DNA of 64,000 nucleotides from Streptomyces sp. Ru71 (GTDB taxonomy: Bacteria; Actinomycetota; Actinomycetes; Streptomycetales; Streptomycetaceae). The notes below the pieces were generated by a model, which saw nothing but the letters and a program-made list of their open reading frames with translations, was not told where the DNA came from and did not search any database. Shown piece by piece: positions 18,012-24,820 of the stretch (position 1 is the stretch's first letter; every line of letters starts with the position of its first letter). Position numbers and translations under genes: made by a program. The stretch lies in NCBI RefSeq assembly GCF_002920535.1, contig NZ_PQSS01000034.1, positions 1 through 64,000 of the forward strand. The letters are read 5' to 3'.

Positions 18012-19352
18012 TCAGTCGGTGCCCGGGCGGGGCTTGACCAGCGACGGGCCGGGCGCCGGCGCCTCGGCGGGCACGAACGGGCGGAAGGGCTCCAGCGCGG
18101 GGAGGTCTGGGACCAGGTGGGCGAACTCCCGGCAGACGGCGACCACTTCATCCCGAGAGGTGTGCGGGGTGCGGATCTTCGACCAGCCGCCCGTAGAGTC
18201 CGCCGCCACAGCGGTACCGGGGCGCTCCATCGGGATTAGGCTGGCGACCGGCACCGCGTCCGGAGCGACGTCGGCAAGGCCCATCTCTGCGGTCTGCTTG
18301 TCGTTGACCCGGTGCACCACGCGGCCGGTGAGCTGGGCGCGGAGCATCGTGGCGCCCTTGCCCAGCTCGGAGCCGAAGCGCTGAGCGCAGATCTCCAGGT
18401 AGATGCCGACCGCGCGGGCCATCTGCGCCAGCCGGATCAGCGCGGTCACGATCCGCTCCCGGCGTTCCTCGTCCTTGCGCGAGGAGATCAGGAACAGCTC
18501 GGCCACCTCGTCGACCAGGACGACGACCGGCACGGGCCGCACGGTGTCGGGCAGGTCCCAGATGTCGGAGGCACCGTGCAGGCTCAGCAGGTCGAACCGG
18601 TCTTCCATCTCCGCCACCAGCACATCCAGCAGCGAGGTGGCATCGTCTGGAGTGGTGACCAGGGCCGAGAATCGAGGCGCGAAGGCGGACTGTTCCACCC
18701 CGCGCTTGCAGTCGATCCCCACCAGCGCGACCGGAAGCTGAGCGAGGCCCTTGATGAGGTTGCGCTGATACATCGACTTGCCCGAGTGGTTCGCGCCCAG
18801 CGTCAGGGCCATGGGGGCCTTGCGGTAGTCCCGCACGAACGCGGTCCCGTCCTCCCGCAGCGCGACCGGCACCACCATGTCGTGCGGCCGTGCCTTGCGC
18901 GGCATCCGCACCCGGCCGAGCACGTCATAGCCGGTCATGCGCAACTCGACGTATCCGGGCTTGGTCTCCACCACGGTCACCGAGTGCACGCCCCAGGCGT
19001 GACGCAGCCGCTCCGAGGACGCCTTCACGTCCGCCGGTTCGAGGCCGGCGGGCAGGCGCAGGGTGACCCGCAAGCCAGTGGGCGTGGCCCGCACCCGGCG
19101 GATCTTCGGCGGGACCGGCTGCACCTCGCGGCGGGCGACGTTGCGGGTGACGAACGCCCGCAGGCCGGACGGCTGAACCGTCAGCCCGCACACGTCCATC
19201 GTGGAGCGGTACGAGAAGGTGAACCGGCCCCAGGTGAGCGGTGCCCCGAGCAGCGACCAGTACACGCGCGGGGCGTGGACCTTCGCATATCCGAGCCCAC
19301 CGGCACCGGCTAAGGCTCCCGTGGTCTCCAGCCACGTCGTCACATCGGCCAT
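18012..19352 (-). CDS. traSA: FtsK/SpoIIIE-type DNA translocase (conjugal transfer protein, TraSA-like)
   Basis: The 446-residue motor has a short hydrophobic N-terminus and an ATPase domain with Walker A GANHSGKS (186-193) and Walker B VVVLVDEVAEL (about 275-285). Downstream is RAVGIYLEICAQRFGSE. Streptomyces mobile elements move double-stranded DNA with one such hexameric translocase instead of a type IV system. Start ATG 19352. It lies 1 bp from the gene upstream, so they are cotranscribed. Expression is presumably repressed by the divergent GntR protein. Confidence 0.93.
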   Translation of the reverse strand: MADVTTWLETTGALAGAGGLGYAKVHAPRVYWSLLGAPLTWGRFTFSYRSTMDVCGLTVQPSGLRAFVTRNVARREVQPVPPKIRRVRATPTGLRVTLRLPAGLEPADVKASSERLRHAWGVHSVTVVETKPGYVELRMTGYDVLGRVRMPRKARPHDMVVPVALREDGTAFVRDYRKAPMALTLGANHSGKSMYQRNLIKGLAQLPVALVGIDCKRGVEQSAFAPRFSALVTTPDDATSLLDVLVAEMEDRFDLLSLHGASDIWDLPDTVRPVPVVVLVDEVAELFLISSRKDEERRERIVTALIRLAQMARAVGIYLEICAQRFGSELGKGATMLRAQLTGRVVHRVNDKQTAEMGLADVAPDAVPVASLIPMERPGTAVAADSTGGWSKIRTPHTSRDEVVAVCREFAHLVPDLPALEPFRPFVPAEAPAPGPSLVKPRPGTD

Positions 19353-19353
19353 G

Positions 19354-19683
19354 TCAGGCCACCGGGGTGATCGCGACCGCGCGGAACGAGATCCCGTGCC
19401 GCTTCTGCCCGTTGAACTCCTTCTCCCAGTCCCGGGCCTTGAGCCCGATCACCTTGACCGGCATGCCCGGCGCCAGACCCTCCGGGTAACCCGTCTCCGG
19501 GATGGTCACCTGGTACAGGTTGCCCTCGCCCTCGTCGGAGACCAGCAGGCCCACCGTCGAGAGGCCGGCACCGGTCTCCCGGTCGATGGCCCGTTCCCCG
19601 GTCTTGGCGTTCGCCATCTTCGGCACCGGCGGGGTCGCCACGAACACCACTGCGGTCGAAGTGTCGATCTTGAAAGACGGCAT
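19354..19683 (-). CDS. Conserved small protein of the tra operon
   Basis: The 109-residue protein (MPSFKIDTSTAVVFVATPPV ... LKARDWEKEFNGQKRHGISFRAVAI) is beta-rich and lacks membrane segments. It is the first gene of the minus-strand transfer operon and faces the operator cluster. Its homologues sit next to tra in many AICEs; an OB-fold or ssDNA-related role is a guess. Confidence 0.75.
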   Translation of the reverse strand: MPSFKIDTSTAVVFVATPPVPKMANAKTGERAIDRETGAGLSTVGLLVSDEGEGNLYQVTIPETGYPEGLAPGMPVKVIGLKARDWEKEFNGQKRHGISFRAVAITPVA

Positions 19684-19720
19684 GTACCCATCCCTCGTTC
19701 AAAGGAGGTCGCCCGCTGCG

Positions 19721-19786
19721 ACCTCTCTAGACATCTCTAGGAGAACTCACATCTCTAGAGATGTCAAGAAAGATGTCTAGAGAGGT
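19721..19786. promoter_or_regulatory. Symmetric operator cluster of the element's repressor
   Basis: ACCTCTCTAGACATCT at 19721-19736 recurs as its exact inverted copy at 19771-19786. Between them lies the perfect 16-bp palindrome ACATCTCTAGAGATGT (19749-19764). The three sites cover the promoter region between the tra operon and the GntR gene. A fourth related half (GGATGTCTAGAGAAG) lies near 19847-19861, just ahead of the repressor gene. The arrangement strongly suggests cooperative, autoregulated repression. Confidence 0.85.
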
Positions 19787-19820
19787 TCTCTGGCGCGGGT
19801 GAGGGTTACACGCAAGAGGC

Positions 19821-19840
19821 AGGGCAACATCTGTTGCCCT
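19821..19840. promoter_or_regulatory. AGGGCAACA-TC-TGTTGCCCT palindrome
   Basis: Perfect 9-bp arms with a 2-bp spacer, 38 bp upstream of the GntR-family gene and inside its probable promoter or leader. It is unrelated in sequence to the TCTAGA operators, so it may bind a second regulator or fold in the leader RNA. Confidence 0.55.
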
Positions 19841-19877
19841 AGAGTGGGATGTCTAGAGAAGAAGGGAGGACTCCGGG

Positions 19878-20636
19878 ATGGCCAGCACCGACAACGACCG
19901 TCGGCCGAAGTACCAACGGATCGCGGACTCTCTACGGGAAGCGATCCGGTCCGGCACGTACGGTCCCGGTGACCGGCTTCCAGGGGAGAACGAATTGATG
20001 GCCACGCATGGCGTGGCACGCATGACCGCTCGTCAGGCACTCAGCGTGCTCAAGGACGAAGGGGTAGCCGAGTCCCGAAAGGGTGCCGGCGTCTTCGTCC
20101 GAGCCTTTCGCCCGTTGAGGCGCCGAGGTATCCAGCGGCTTTCACAGGAGCAGTGGGGCAGCGGGCGCTCGATCTGGTCTGCCGACATTGAGAACCGCAC
20201 CCTCACGGTCGATCAGGTCACGGTGTCGGAGGAAGAGGCACCTGAAGGGATCGGGGCCGTCCTGGAGCTCGGGGACGGGGATACCGTGTGCGTGCGGCGG
20301 CGGCGATTCGTCCTGGACGGGAAGCCAGTCCTCTTGGCGACCAGTTATCTGCCCACCTCGGTGGTCGCGGGTTCCGCGATCATGCAGGAGGACACGGGTC
20401 CTGGCGGAACGTACGCCCGACTCGCCGAACTCGGTTACAAGCCCGTCCACTTCCGCGAAGAGATCCGCTCGCGCATGCCTACGAAGGGCGAAGCGGATCA
20501 ACTGAGCATCTCCGCAGGTACGCCGGTCATCCTCATCTGCCGGACCGCGTTCGCAGACGAGGGGCGCCCCGTCGAGATCAACGAAATGACGCTCGATGCC
20601 GCCTCCTACATCCTGGAGTACGACTTCGACGCCTGA
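19878..20636 (+). CDS. korSA: GntR/HutC-family repressor, KorSA-like
   Basis: The 252-residue protein has an N-terminal winged helix of the GntR type (PKYQRIADSLREAIRSGTYGP ... NELMATHGVARMTARQALSVL, about 10-75) and a C-terminal UTRA domain (about 95-250). In pSAM2-type elements KorSA represses transfer and replication genes. Here the gene is divergent from the tra operon and separated by a symmetric operator cluster. Start ATG 19878 follows GGAGGA. The UTRA domain suggests a ligand could relieve repression. Confidence 0.9.
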   Translation: MASTDNDRRPKYQRIADSLREAIRSGTYGPGDRLPGENELMATHGVARMTARQALSVLKDEGVAESRKGAGVFVRAFRPLRRRGIQRLSQEQWGSGRSIWSADIENRTLTVDQVTVSEEEAPEGIGAVLELGDGDTVCVRRRRFVLDGKPVLLATSYLPTSVVAGSAIMQEDTGPGGTYARLAELGYKPVHFREEIRSRMPTKGEADQLSISAGTPVILICRTAFADEGRPVEINEMTLDAASYILEYDFDA

Positions 20637-20722
20637 GCTGCAGGCTCGTCGAGTGTTCGTTCGCCAGGGGTAGCACTGCAGCAGGTGCCGATCCACTGCC
20701 CGGCGCAAGTACCCTCCCCCGC

Positions 20723-21208
20723 ATGGCACCTAACGAGCATGAAGCGAAGACGGCGCAGCCGCGCATGGCCGCGGGTGCGCTTTTCTTTGACTCCGACGGC
20801 CGAGTCCTCATGGTCGAGCCCACCTACAAGGACTACTGGGACGTGCCCGGGGGCTACGTCGAGGTGGGGGAATCGCCGCTGCAAGCCGCCGTTCGAGAGG
20901 TGCGAGAGGAACTCGGGATCTCCGTCTCGCTGGGGCGGTTGCTGGCGGTCGATTGGGCACCCAACGACGCGGAGGGTGACAAGGTCCTGTACCTGTTCGA
21001 TGGCGGGCAGCTCCCGCCGGAACTACTCGACCAGGTCGCGCTGGGAGCCGACGAGCTGCGAGCCTTCCACTTCGTGCCGCTGGCGGACATCGAGAAGCGG
21101 ACGATTCCCCGGTTGGCCCGCCGTATCCGGAGCGCCGCTCAGGCTCGCGATGACGCTGCACCCATCTACCTGGAGCACGGCACGACTCCCGAGGCACCGG
21201 CGGCCTAG
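20723..21208 (+). CDS. pif: Nudix hydrolase, Pif-like transfer immunity factor
   Basis: The 161-residue protein carries a complete Nudix box (G-x5-E-x7-REVREELGI, in GYVEVGESPLQAAVREVREELGI, about 44-66). In pSAM2 the pif gene next to korSA encodes a Nudix-motif protein that blocks redundant transfer between donors; position and family match here. The start is ATG 20723; the ribosome site is weak (CCCTCC precedes), so translation may depend on the upstream message. A generic housecleaning Nudix role is the alternative. Confidence 0.8.
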   Translation: MAPNEHEAKTAQPRMAAGALFFDSDGRVLMVEPTYKDYWDVPGGYVEVGESPLQAAVREVREELGISVSLGRLLAVDWAPNDAEGDKVLYLFDGGQLPPELLDQVALGADELRAFHFVPLADIEKRTIPRLARRIRSAAQARDDAAPIYLEHGTTPEAPAA

Positions 21209-21728
21209 GCGTTCCCGGGCTCGGGGGCAGGCACCTGTTACAGGTTTCTCTACCTCATCAAGGCACCCGGCTCCGCTCCGCTCCGCCGGGCGCGCTTCCC
21301 GGCTCCGCTGCGCGCTGCGCTCCTGCCTTCGGCCCGCTCCGCGCACGCTGCGCCGACGCGCGCCCACATGTGGATAGGACCGGTGGCCATGAGGGGATCA
21401 CCGCATTGCGCGGCCCCTGTCAGAACAATGCCTCCGGCGGGGGATCGGCCGGCACCGGGATGGAGGGGGCGCCGTCGCCGACCGCGGGTCCGATGTGGCG
21501 TGCGCGGGGAGCTCCCATCCCGTCCACCGTCGACCCAGGCGAAGCCGAGCAGACGCGGCCCATGGCGTCCAGGTCGTTCGTACAGTGGCGCGCTCCACCT
21601 GGACGCCATGGACCACGCCCGCTCCACGGTGTGTGGGTCGACGGCGGACGGGATGGGAGCTGAGGAGAGTGGTGGTTACTGTGGCTGGTTATCCACTCAC
21701 CAACGCAGACCGTCGAGAACCAACATCG
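21209..21728. other. 520-base non-coding region of the element
   Basis: No reading frame here looks like a gene. The first part (21250-21370) is packed with short GCTCCG/GCTGCG iterations; the second part is a long inverted repeat (next entry). On Streptomyces plasmids, such regions hold the single-strand origin and the cis-acting transfer locus clt. No copies of a GACCCGGA-type Tra recognition octamer were seen, so any clt assignment is a guess. Confidence 0.55.
21510..21661. repeat. Long interrupted inverted repeat, candidate single-strand origin (sti/sso-like)
   Basis: Outer arms 21510-21537 and 21634-21661 match at 27 of 28 positions. Inner arms 21561-21574 and 21597-21610 match 14 of 14, around a 22-base loop. 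Equal 23-base unpaired sides separate the two stems. The whole folds into one roughly 152-base hairpin with a symmetric internal loop, as seen for minus-strand origins of rolling-circle plasmids. It belongs to the same element as a rolling-circle Rep. Confidence 0.75.
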
Positions 21729-22610
21729 CTAGCCCGAACACGTGCCGCTCAACTTGTGCAGGGCGATGGACGTGATTGCGCTGCCGATGGGTGCGATTGC
21801 GCTGCCACAGTCCGGGCAGTTTCTTTGTCCGGTTCCGGTAGGAGCATGTTCCTCAAGCTGGTGCCTTAGGTACGGATACTGGTTGCCGAAGGCCTTGCCG
21901 CAGATGTCGCAGCGATACGGGAGCGAGCGGCTCGGGCAGAGAATTGGGTGGCCAATCGCGTCCGCGACCGGGCGATGGCAATAGCGGCACTCCGGCAGTT
22001 GCCCCGTGGGCGGCGGAAGGGCCGAACGGGCCTGCAACGCAAGTGGTGCGGTGGGGTGGGTGCCCGCCGGCAGCCAAAGCCCGCCTGCCGCCCTGACGGG
22101 GTCACGTGCAGTGAACAGTGCGTCGCGGCTCGCCCCCATGCCAGCAATCGCGTACTCGCCACTCGGCACGGTGACGTCGAGCTGCTGCCCGATTCGGGCG
22201 GGAATCACCAGGCCGTCGCGCTGCGCCGGTCCGGTGCGGCCAGCCAGAAGCAGGGAGACTGGGTCACCATCGCGCAGCCCTGACCCGCGCGCCGGAGAAT
22301 CCAGCTGGGGGACAACGGAGATCACCTGTTGCGGCACGCCGGGCCCGCCGAGTGTCTCAGCAGCATCGAGGTGAGCCCACTGTCCGTCCGTGACAGGGGG
22401 CGGGTCCCCCACCAGCCTGACAGCCTGTAGCGGCTGTCCATTGGGGCTGAAGATGAGGTGGCGTCGGCGGTAGAGGTATTCGCCACCAGCGACGAGCAGC
22501 GGCCCAAAGGGTCCGACGAGCAGGGACAGAGCGCCGAGGATCCCCTTAACCCACTTCAGGGAGTCTTCCTCGTCGGGGCGCCAGGATTGCGGCGGAGGGG
22601 GTGCATTCAT
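21729..22610 (-). CDS. Element cargo: membrane-anchored protein with C-terminal zinc fingers
   Basis: The 293-residue protein is not one I recognise. Near the N-terminus is a hydrophobic segment (WVKGILGALSLLVGPFGPLL), then about 120 residues of soluble, possibly beta-rich sequence (LRDGDPVSLLLAGRTG). The C-terminal 85 residues hold three Cys/His clusters: CRYCHRPV...H..LC, a classical C2H2 finger (CDICGKAF ... LRHQLEEH, C-x2-C-x12-H-x4-H), and CPDCGSA...H...C. The start is ATG 22610 with GGAGG upstream. It sits at the tRNA end of the element, apart from the transfer operon, the usual place for cargo such as defence genes. Confidence 0.8.
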   Translation of the reverse strand: MNAPPPPQSWRPDEEDSLKWVKGILGALSLLVGPFGPLLVAGGEYLYRRRHLIFSPNGQPLQAVRLVGDPPPVTDGQWAHLDAAETLGGPGVPQQVISVVPQLDSPARGSGLRDGDPVSLLLAGRTGPAQRDGLVIPARIGQQLDVTVPSGEYAIAGMGASRDALFTARDPVRAAGGLWLPAGTHPTAPLALQARSALPPPTGQLPECRYCHRPVADAIGHPILCPSRSLPYRCDICGKAFGNQYPYLRHQLEEHAPTGTGQRNCPDCGSAIAPIGSAITSIALHKLSGTCSG

Positions 22611-22812
22611 CTGGCCTCGAACCTCCAAGGCCGGGTGGCTAAGGCCAATTATCCCCAGGAATGGCCAGCTATCGCTACGTGTCACACATATCAGCGGCAC
22701 CTCTGTCGGGGCATGGTCGCCGCGCAAAGGGGGGAAGGCGTGCCCCTCACGTGCCCGAACTGACGGGAAATCATGGGGAACCGCGGGTGATCACGGGAAG
22801 TGGGAACGGGCG

Positions 22813-22846
22813 AGAGCCCCTGACCTTTTGGCTGGTCAGAGGCTCT
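22813..22846 (-). terminator. Element-borne terminator for tRNA-Ser
   Basis: Arms 22813-22825 and 22834-22846 pair at 12 of 13 positions around an 8-base loop (TTTTGGCT), beginning 6 bases downstream of the minus-strand tRNA repeat. It replaces the chromosomal terminator at 12823-12852, which the insertion moved 10 kb away. Confidence 0.7.
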
Positions 22847-22851
22847 TGCGC

Positions 22852-22911
22852 TGCGGAGGCGGTGGGATTTGAACCCACGGTGACATCGCTGCCACGACGG
22901 TTTTCAAGACC
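22852..22911. repeat. attR: 60-bp direct repeat inside tRNA-Ser
   Basis: Identical to 12877-12936. It covers the tRNA 3' end, T-arm, variable arm and anticodon arm, so integration rebuilds an intact tRNA. Left of it, 22770-22810 has several GGGAA motifs (ACGGGAAAT, ACGGGAAGT, TGGGAACGG) that could be integrase arm sites. Confidence 0.95.
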
Positions 22912-22940
22912 GTTCCCTTCGGCCGCTCGGGCACGCCTCC
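22854..22940 (-). tRNA. tRNA-Ser (anticodon UGA)
   Basis: An 87-base cloverleaf: acceptor GGAGGCG/CGCCTCC with discriminator G, anticodon loop CTTGAAA (anticodon TGA at 22904-22906, plus strand tca), long variable arm typical of class II tRNAs, and T-loop GTTCAAATC. CCA is not encoded. It is the integration target of the element, and the 3' 58 bases are duplicated at attL. Confidence 0.96.
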
Positions 22941-23002
22941 CCGCGCCGCCGGTCAGGGCGGCGCGGGACAAGACTAACGGGTCGGCAGGCGCCGTGGGCC
23001 GG

Positions 23003-24535
23003 TCAGCTGTCGCCGACGCGGGAGCCCAGGGTCAGTTCGACCGTGTGGGACGTGCCGTCGCGCTCGTAGGTGATCGTCACCTTGTCGCCGGGCTGGTGGG
23101 TCCAGATCTCGCCGATCAGCGTGGGGCCGGAGTCGATCACGTGGTCGTCCAGCTTGGTGATGACGTCGCCGGGCTTGAGGCCGGCCTTGGCCGCGGGGCC
23201 GCCCGGTTCGACGGAGGCGGAGCCGCCCGCGCCCTGCGGGGTGATCGTCGCGCCGTTGGCGGACTCGTCCAGCGAGACCGACGCGCCGATCTTGGCGTAG
23301 ACCGGCTTGCCCGTCTTGATCAGCTGCTGGGCGACGTACTTGGCCTGGTTGACCGGGATGGCGAAGCCCAGGCCGATCGAGCCGGACTGGCCGGAGCCGC
23401 CCATCCCGCCGCTGCCGGTGGACTGGATCGCGGAGTTGATGCCGATGACGTTGCCGTGCGCGTCCAGCAGCGGGCCGCCGGAGTTGCCCGGGTTGATCGA
23501 GGCGTCCGTCTGCAGGGCGCTCATGTAGGACGCCTGGCTGCCGGAGCCGTCGCTGGAGGCCACGGGGCGGTTCTTGGCGCTGATGATGCCCGTGGTCACC
23601 GTGTTGGACAGGCCGAAGGGCGCACCGATCGCGATGGTCGCGTCGCCGACCGCCACCTGGTCGGAGTTGCCGAGGGGGAGCGGCTTGAGGTTCGACGGGG
23701 CGTTCTTGAGCTTGATGACGGCGACGTCGTAGCCCTGGGCGTGGCCCACCACCTCGGCGTCGTACTTCTTGCCGTCCGGGAAGGTCGCCGTCAGCTTGCC
23801 GCCGTCCACCGCGTCCGCCACCACGTGGTTGTTGGTGACGATGTGGCCCTGGGTGTCGAAGACGAAGCCGGTGCCGGTGCCGCCCTCGCCGTTGGTGGAC
23901 TCCGCCTCGATGGTCACCGTGCTCGGCAGCGCCTTGGCCGCCACCCCTGCCACCGTGCCGGGGTCGCGCTTGACATCCCCGCCGCTGGTGGCCGCGGAGA
24001 CGGTGGTGGAGCCGGTGCTGTCGTTGTCCTTGGCCAGCGTGTAGCCGAGGCCGCCGCCCAGGCCGCCGGCGACCAGCGCGGCCACCAGGACGGCGGCGAG
24101 CAGACCGCCGCGCCCCGACTTCGGCTTCGGCGCGGGCTGCTGCGCGTACGGCACGCCCCAGCCGTGGCCCGTGCCGCCACCGGCCGCACCACCACCTGCC
24201 ACGCCGCCACCGGTCGTGCCGTCGCCGTACGTCGGCTCGCCCACGGCGTACGCCGGGGTCGCAGGCGGCGGGGGCGGCCAGCCGGCCTCGGGGGCGGAGC
24301 CGGCGGTGCCCGGGTGGGCCGCCTGCTGCGGGGCGTCGGCCGCGGGGCTCGTGGCCGGCTGGGCCGGCGGCTGCTGCGGGGGCGCCGTGGACGGGGTCAC
24401 CGGTGCCTGGCCCTGGGGCGCGGGTGCCTGGCCCTGGGGCGCGGGCGGCTGCGCGGAGGCTGCGGGAGAGTCCACCGGCACGGGAGGTGCAGACGGGGCC
24501 GGGGGTACCTCAGTGCCCTCGTTCTCGGTGCTCAC
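23003..24535 (-). CDS. HtrA/DegP-type serine protease with PDZ domain
   Basis: The 510-residue membrane-anchored protease has a Pro/Gln/Ala-rich cytoplasmic N-terminus (1-140) and one transmembrane helix (about 144-168). An extracytoplasmic trypsin-like domain follows with His237 (TNNHVVAD), Asp270 (YDVAVIKL) and Ser352 (NPGNSGGPLL), then a C-terminal PDZ domain (about 410-505). It degrades or refolds misfolded envelope proteins. The start is GTG 24535 with GAGGAGA upstream. A perfect 15-bp tandem repeat lies about 40-70 bp upstream of the start and may be the site of a response regulator. Confidence 0.93.
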   Translation of the reverse strand: MSTENEGTEVPPAPSAPPVPVDSPAASAQPPAPQGQAPAPQGQAPVTPSTAPPQQPPAQPATSPAADAPQQAAHPGTAGSAPEAGWPPPPPATPAYAVGEPTYGDGTTGGGVAGGGAAGGGTGHGWGVPYAQQPAPKPKSGRGGLLAAVLVAALVAGGLGGGLGYTLAKDNDSTGSTTVSAATSGGDVKRDPGTVAGVAAKALPSTVTIEAESTNGEGGTGTGFVFDTQGHIVTNNHVVADAVDGGKLTATFPDGKKYDAEVVGHAQGYDVAVIKLKNAPSNLKPLPLGNSDQVAVGDATIAIGAPFGLSNTVTTGIISAKNRPVASSDGSGSQASYMSALQTDASINPGNSGGPLLDAHGNVIGINSAIQSTGSGGMGGSGQSGSIGLGFAIPVNQAKYVAQQLIKTGKPVYAKIGASVSLDESANGATITPQGAGGSASVEPGGPAAKAGLKPGDVITKLDDHVIDSGPTLIGEIWTHQPGDKVTITYERDGTSHTVELTLGSRVGDS

Positions 24536-24576
24536 AGCTCTTCTCCTCGATCCACGGCTGTCGTTGTCGAAACACA

Positions 24577-24606
24577 GGGTCACAGGTCGACGGGTCACAG
24601 GTCGAC
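24577..24606. promoter_or_regulatory. Tandem 15-bp direct repeat upstream of htrA
   Basis: GGGTCACAGGTCGAC occurs twice head to tail with no spacer (24577-24591, 24592-24606). The 42-71 bp position upstream of the htrA start and the perfect match suggest tandem binding of a response-regulator dimer, as in envelope-stress control. Confidence 0.5.
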
Positions 24607-24820
24607 CGTCTTCGGGCACGCGCGGCCCCGATGCATGTGCATTTGTATGCCGCCAGCTTTTCCCACCTGCCGTCAGGGGGCCGTAAGCGGTGGCTGTGGG
24701 TTCCTGACCATCCTTTATATAGGACCTGTCGGACTAAAGGTGCGTACCACTGGAACGTCTCCCGCGCTTCCGCCCACCCGCGGTCCCCCGTCTACCCCGT
24801 CCCGGTGGCACCATGACGCG

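Larger units (their letters stand above)
12877..22911. mobile_element. Integrative conjugative element (AICE, pSAM2 type) in tRNA-Ser(UGA)
   Basis: The element is flanked by perfect 60-bp direct repeats (9,975 bp from repeat start to repeat start). In order from attL it carries int, xis, rep, a small zinc-motif gene, a GGDEF gene, three to four Spd-type small genes, FtsK-like tra, a small gene, a divergent GntR repressor, a Nudix gene, a non-coding region with a long inverted repeat, and a zinc-finger gene. All modules for excision, rolling-circle replication and double-strand DNA transfer are intact, so it may be functional. Transfer genes share AAGGGAG ribosome sites and close spacing, implying one long minus-strand operon. 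Confidence 0.93.

Noticed and set aside
12974..22610. Insertion sequence or transposase within the element
   Set aside because: No transposase-like protein or terminal inverted repeats were found; the only recombinase is the tyrosine integrase.
22661..24820. Upstream extension of the phosphodiesterase frame (995 codons)
   Set aside because: Runs antisense over the tRNA and htrA; the real start is the GTG at 24821.
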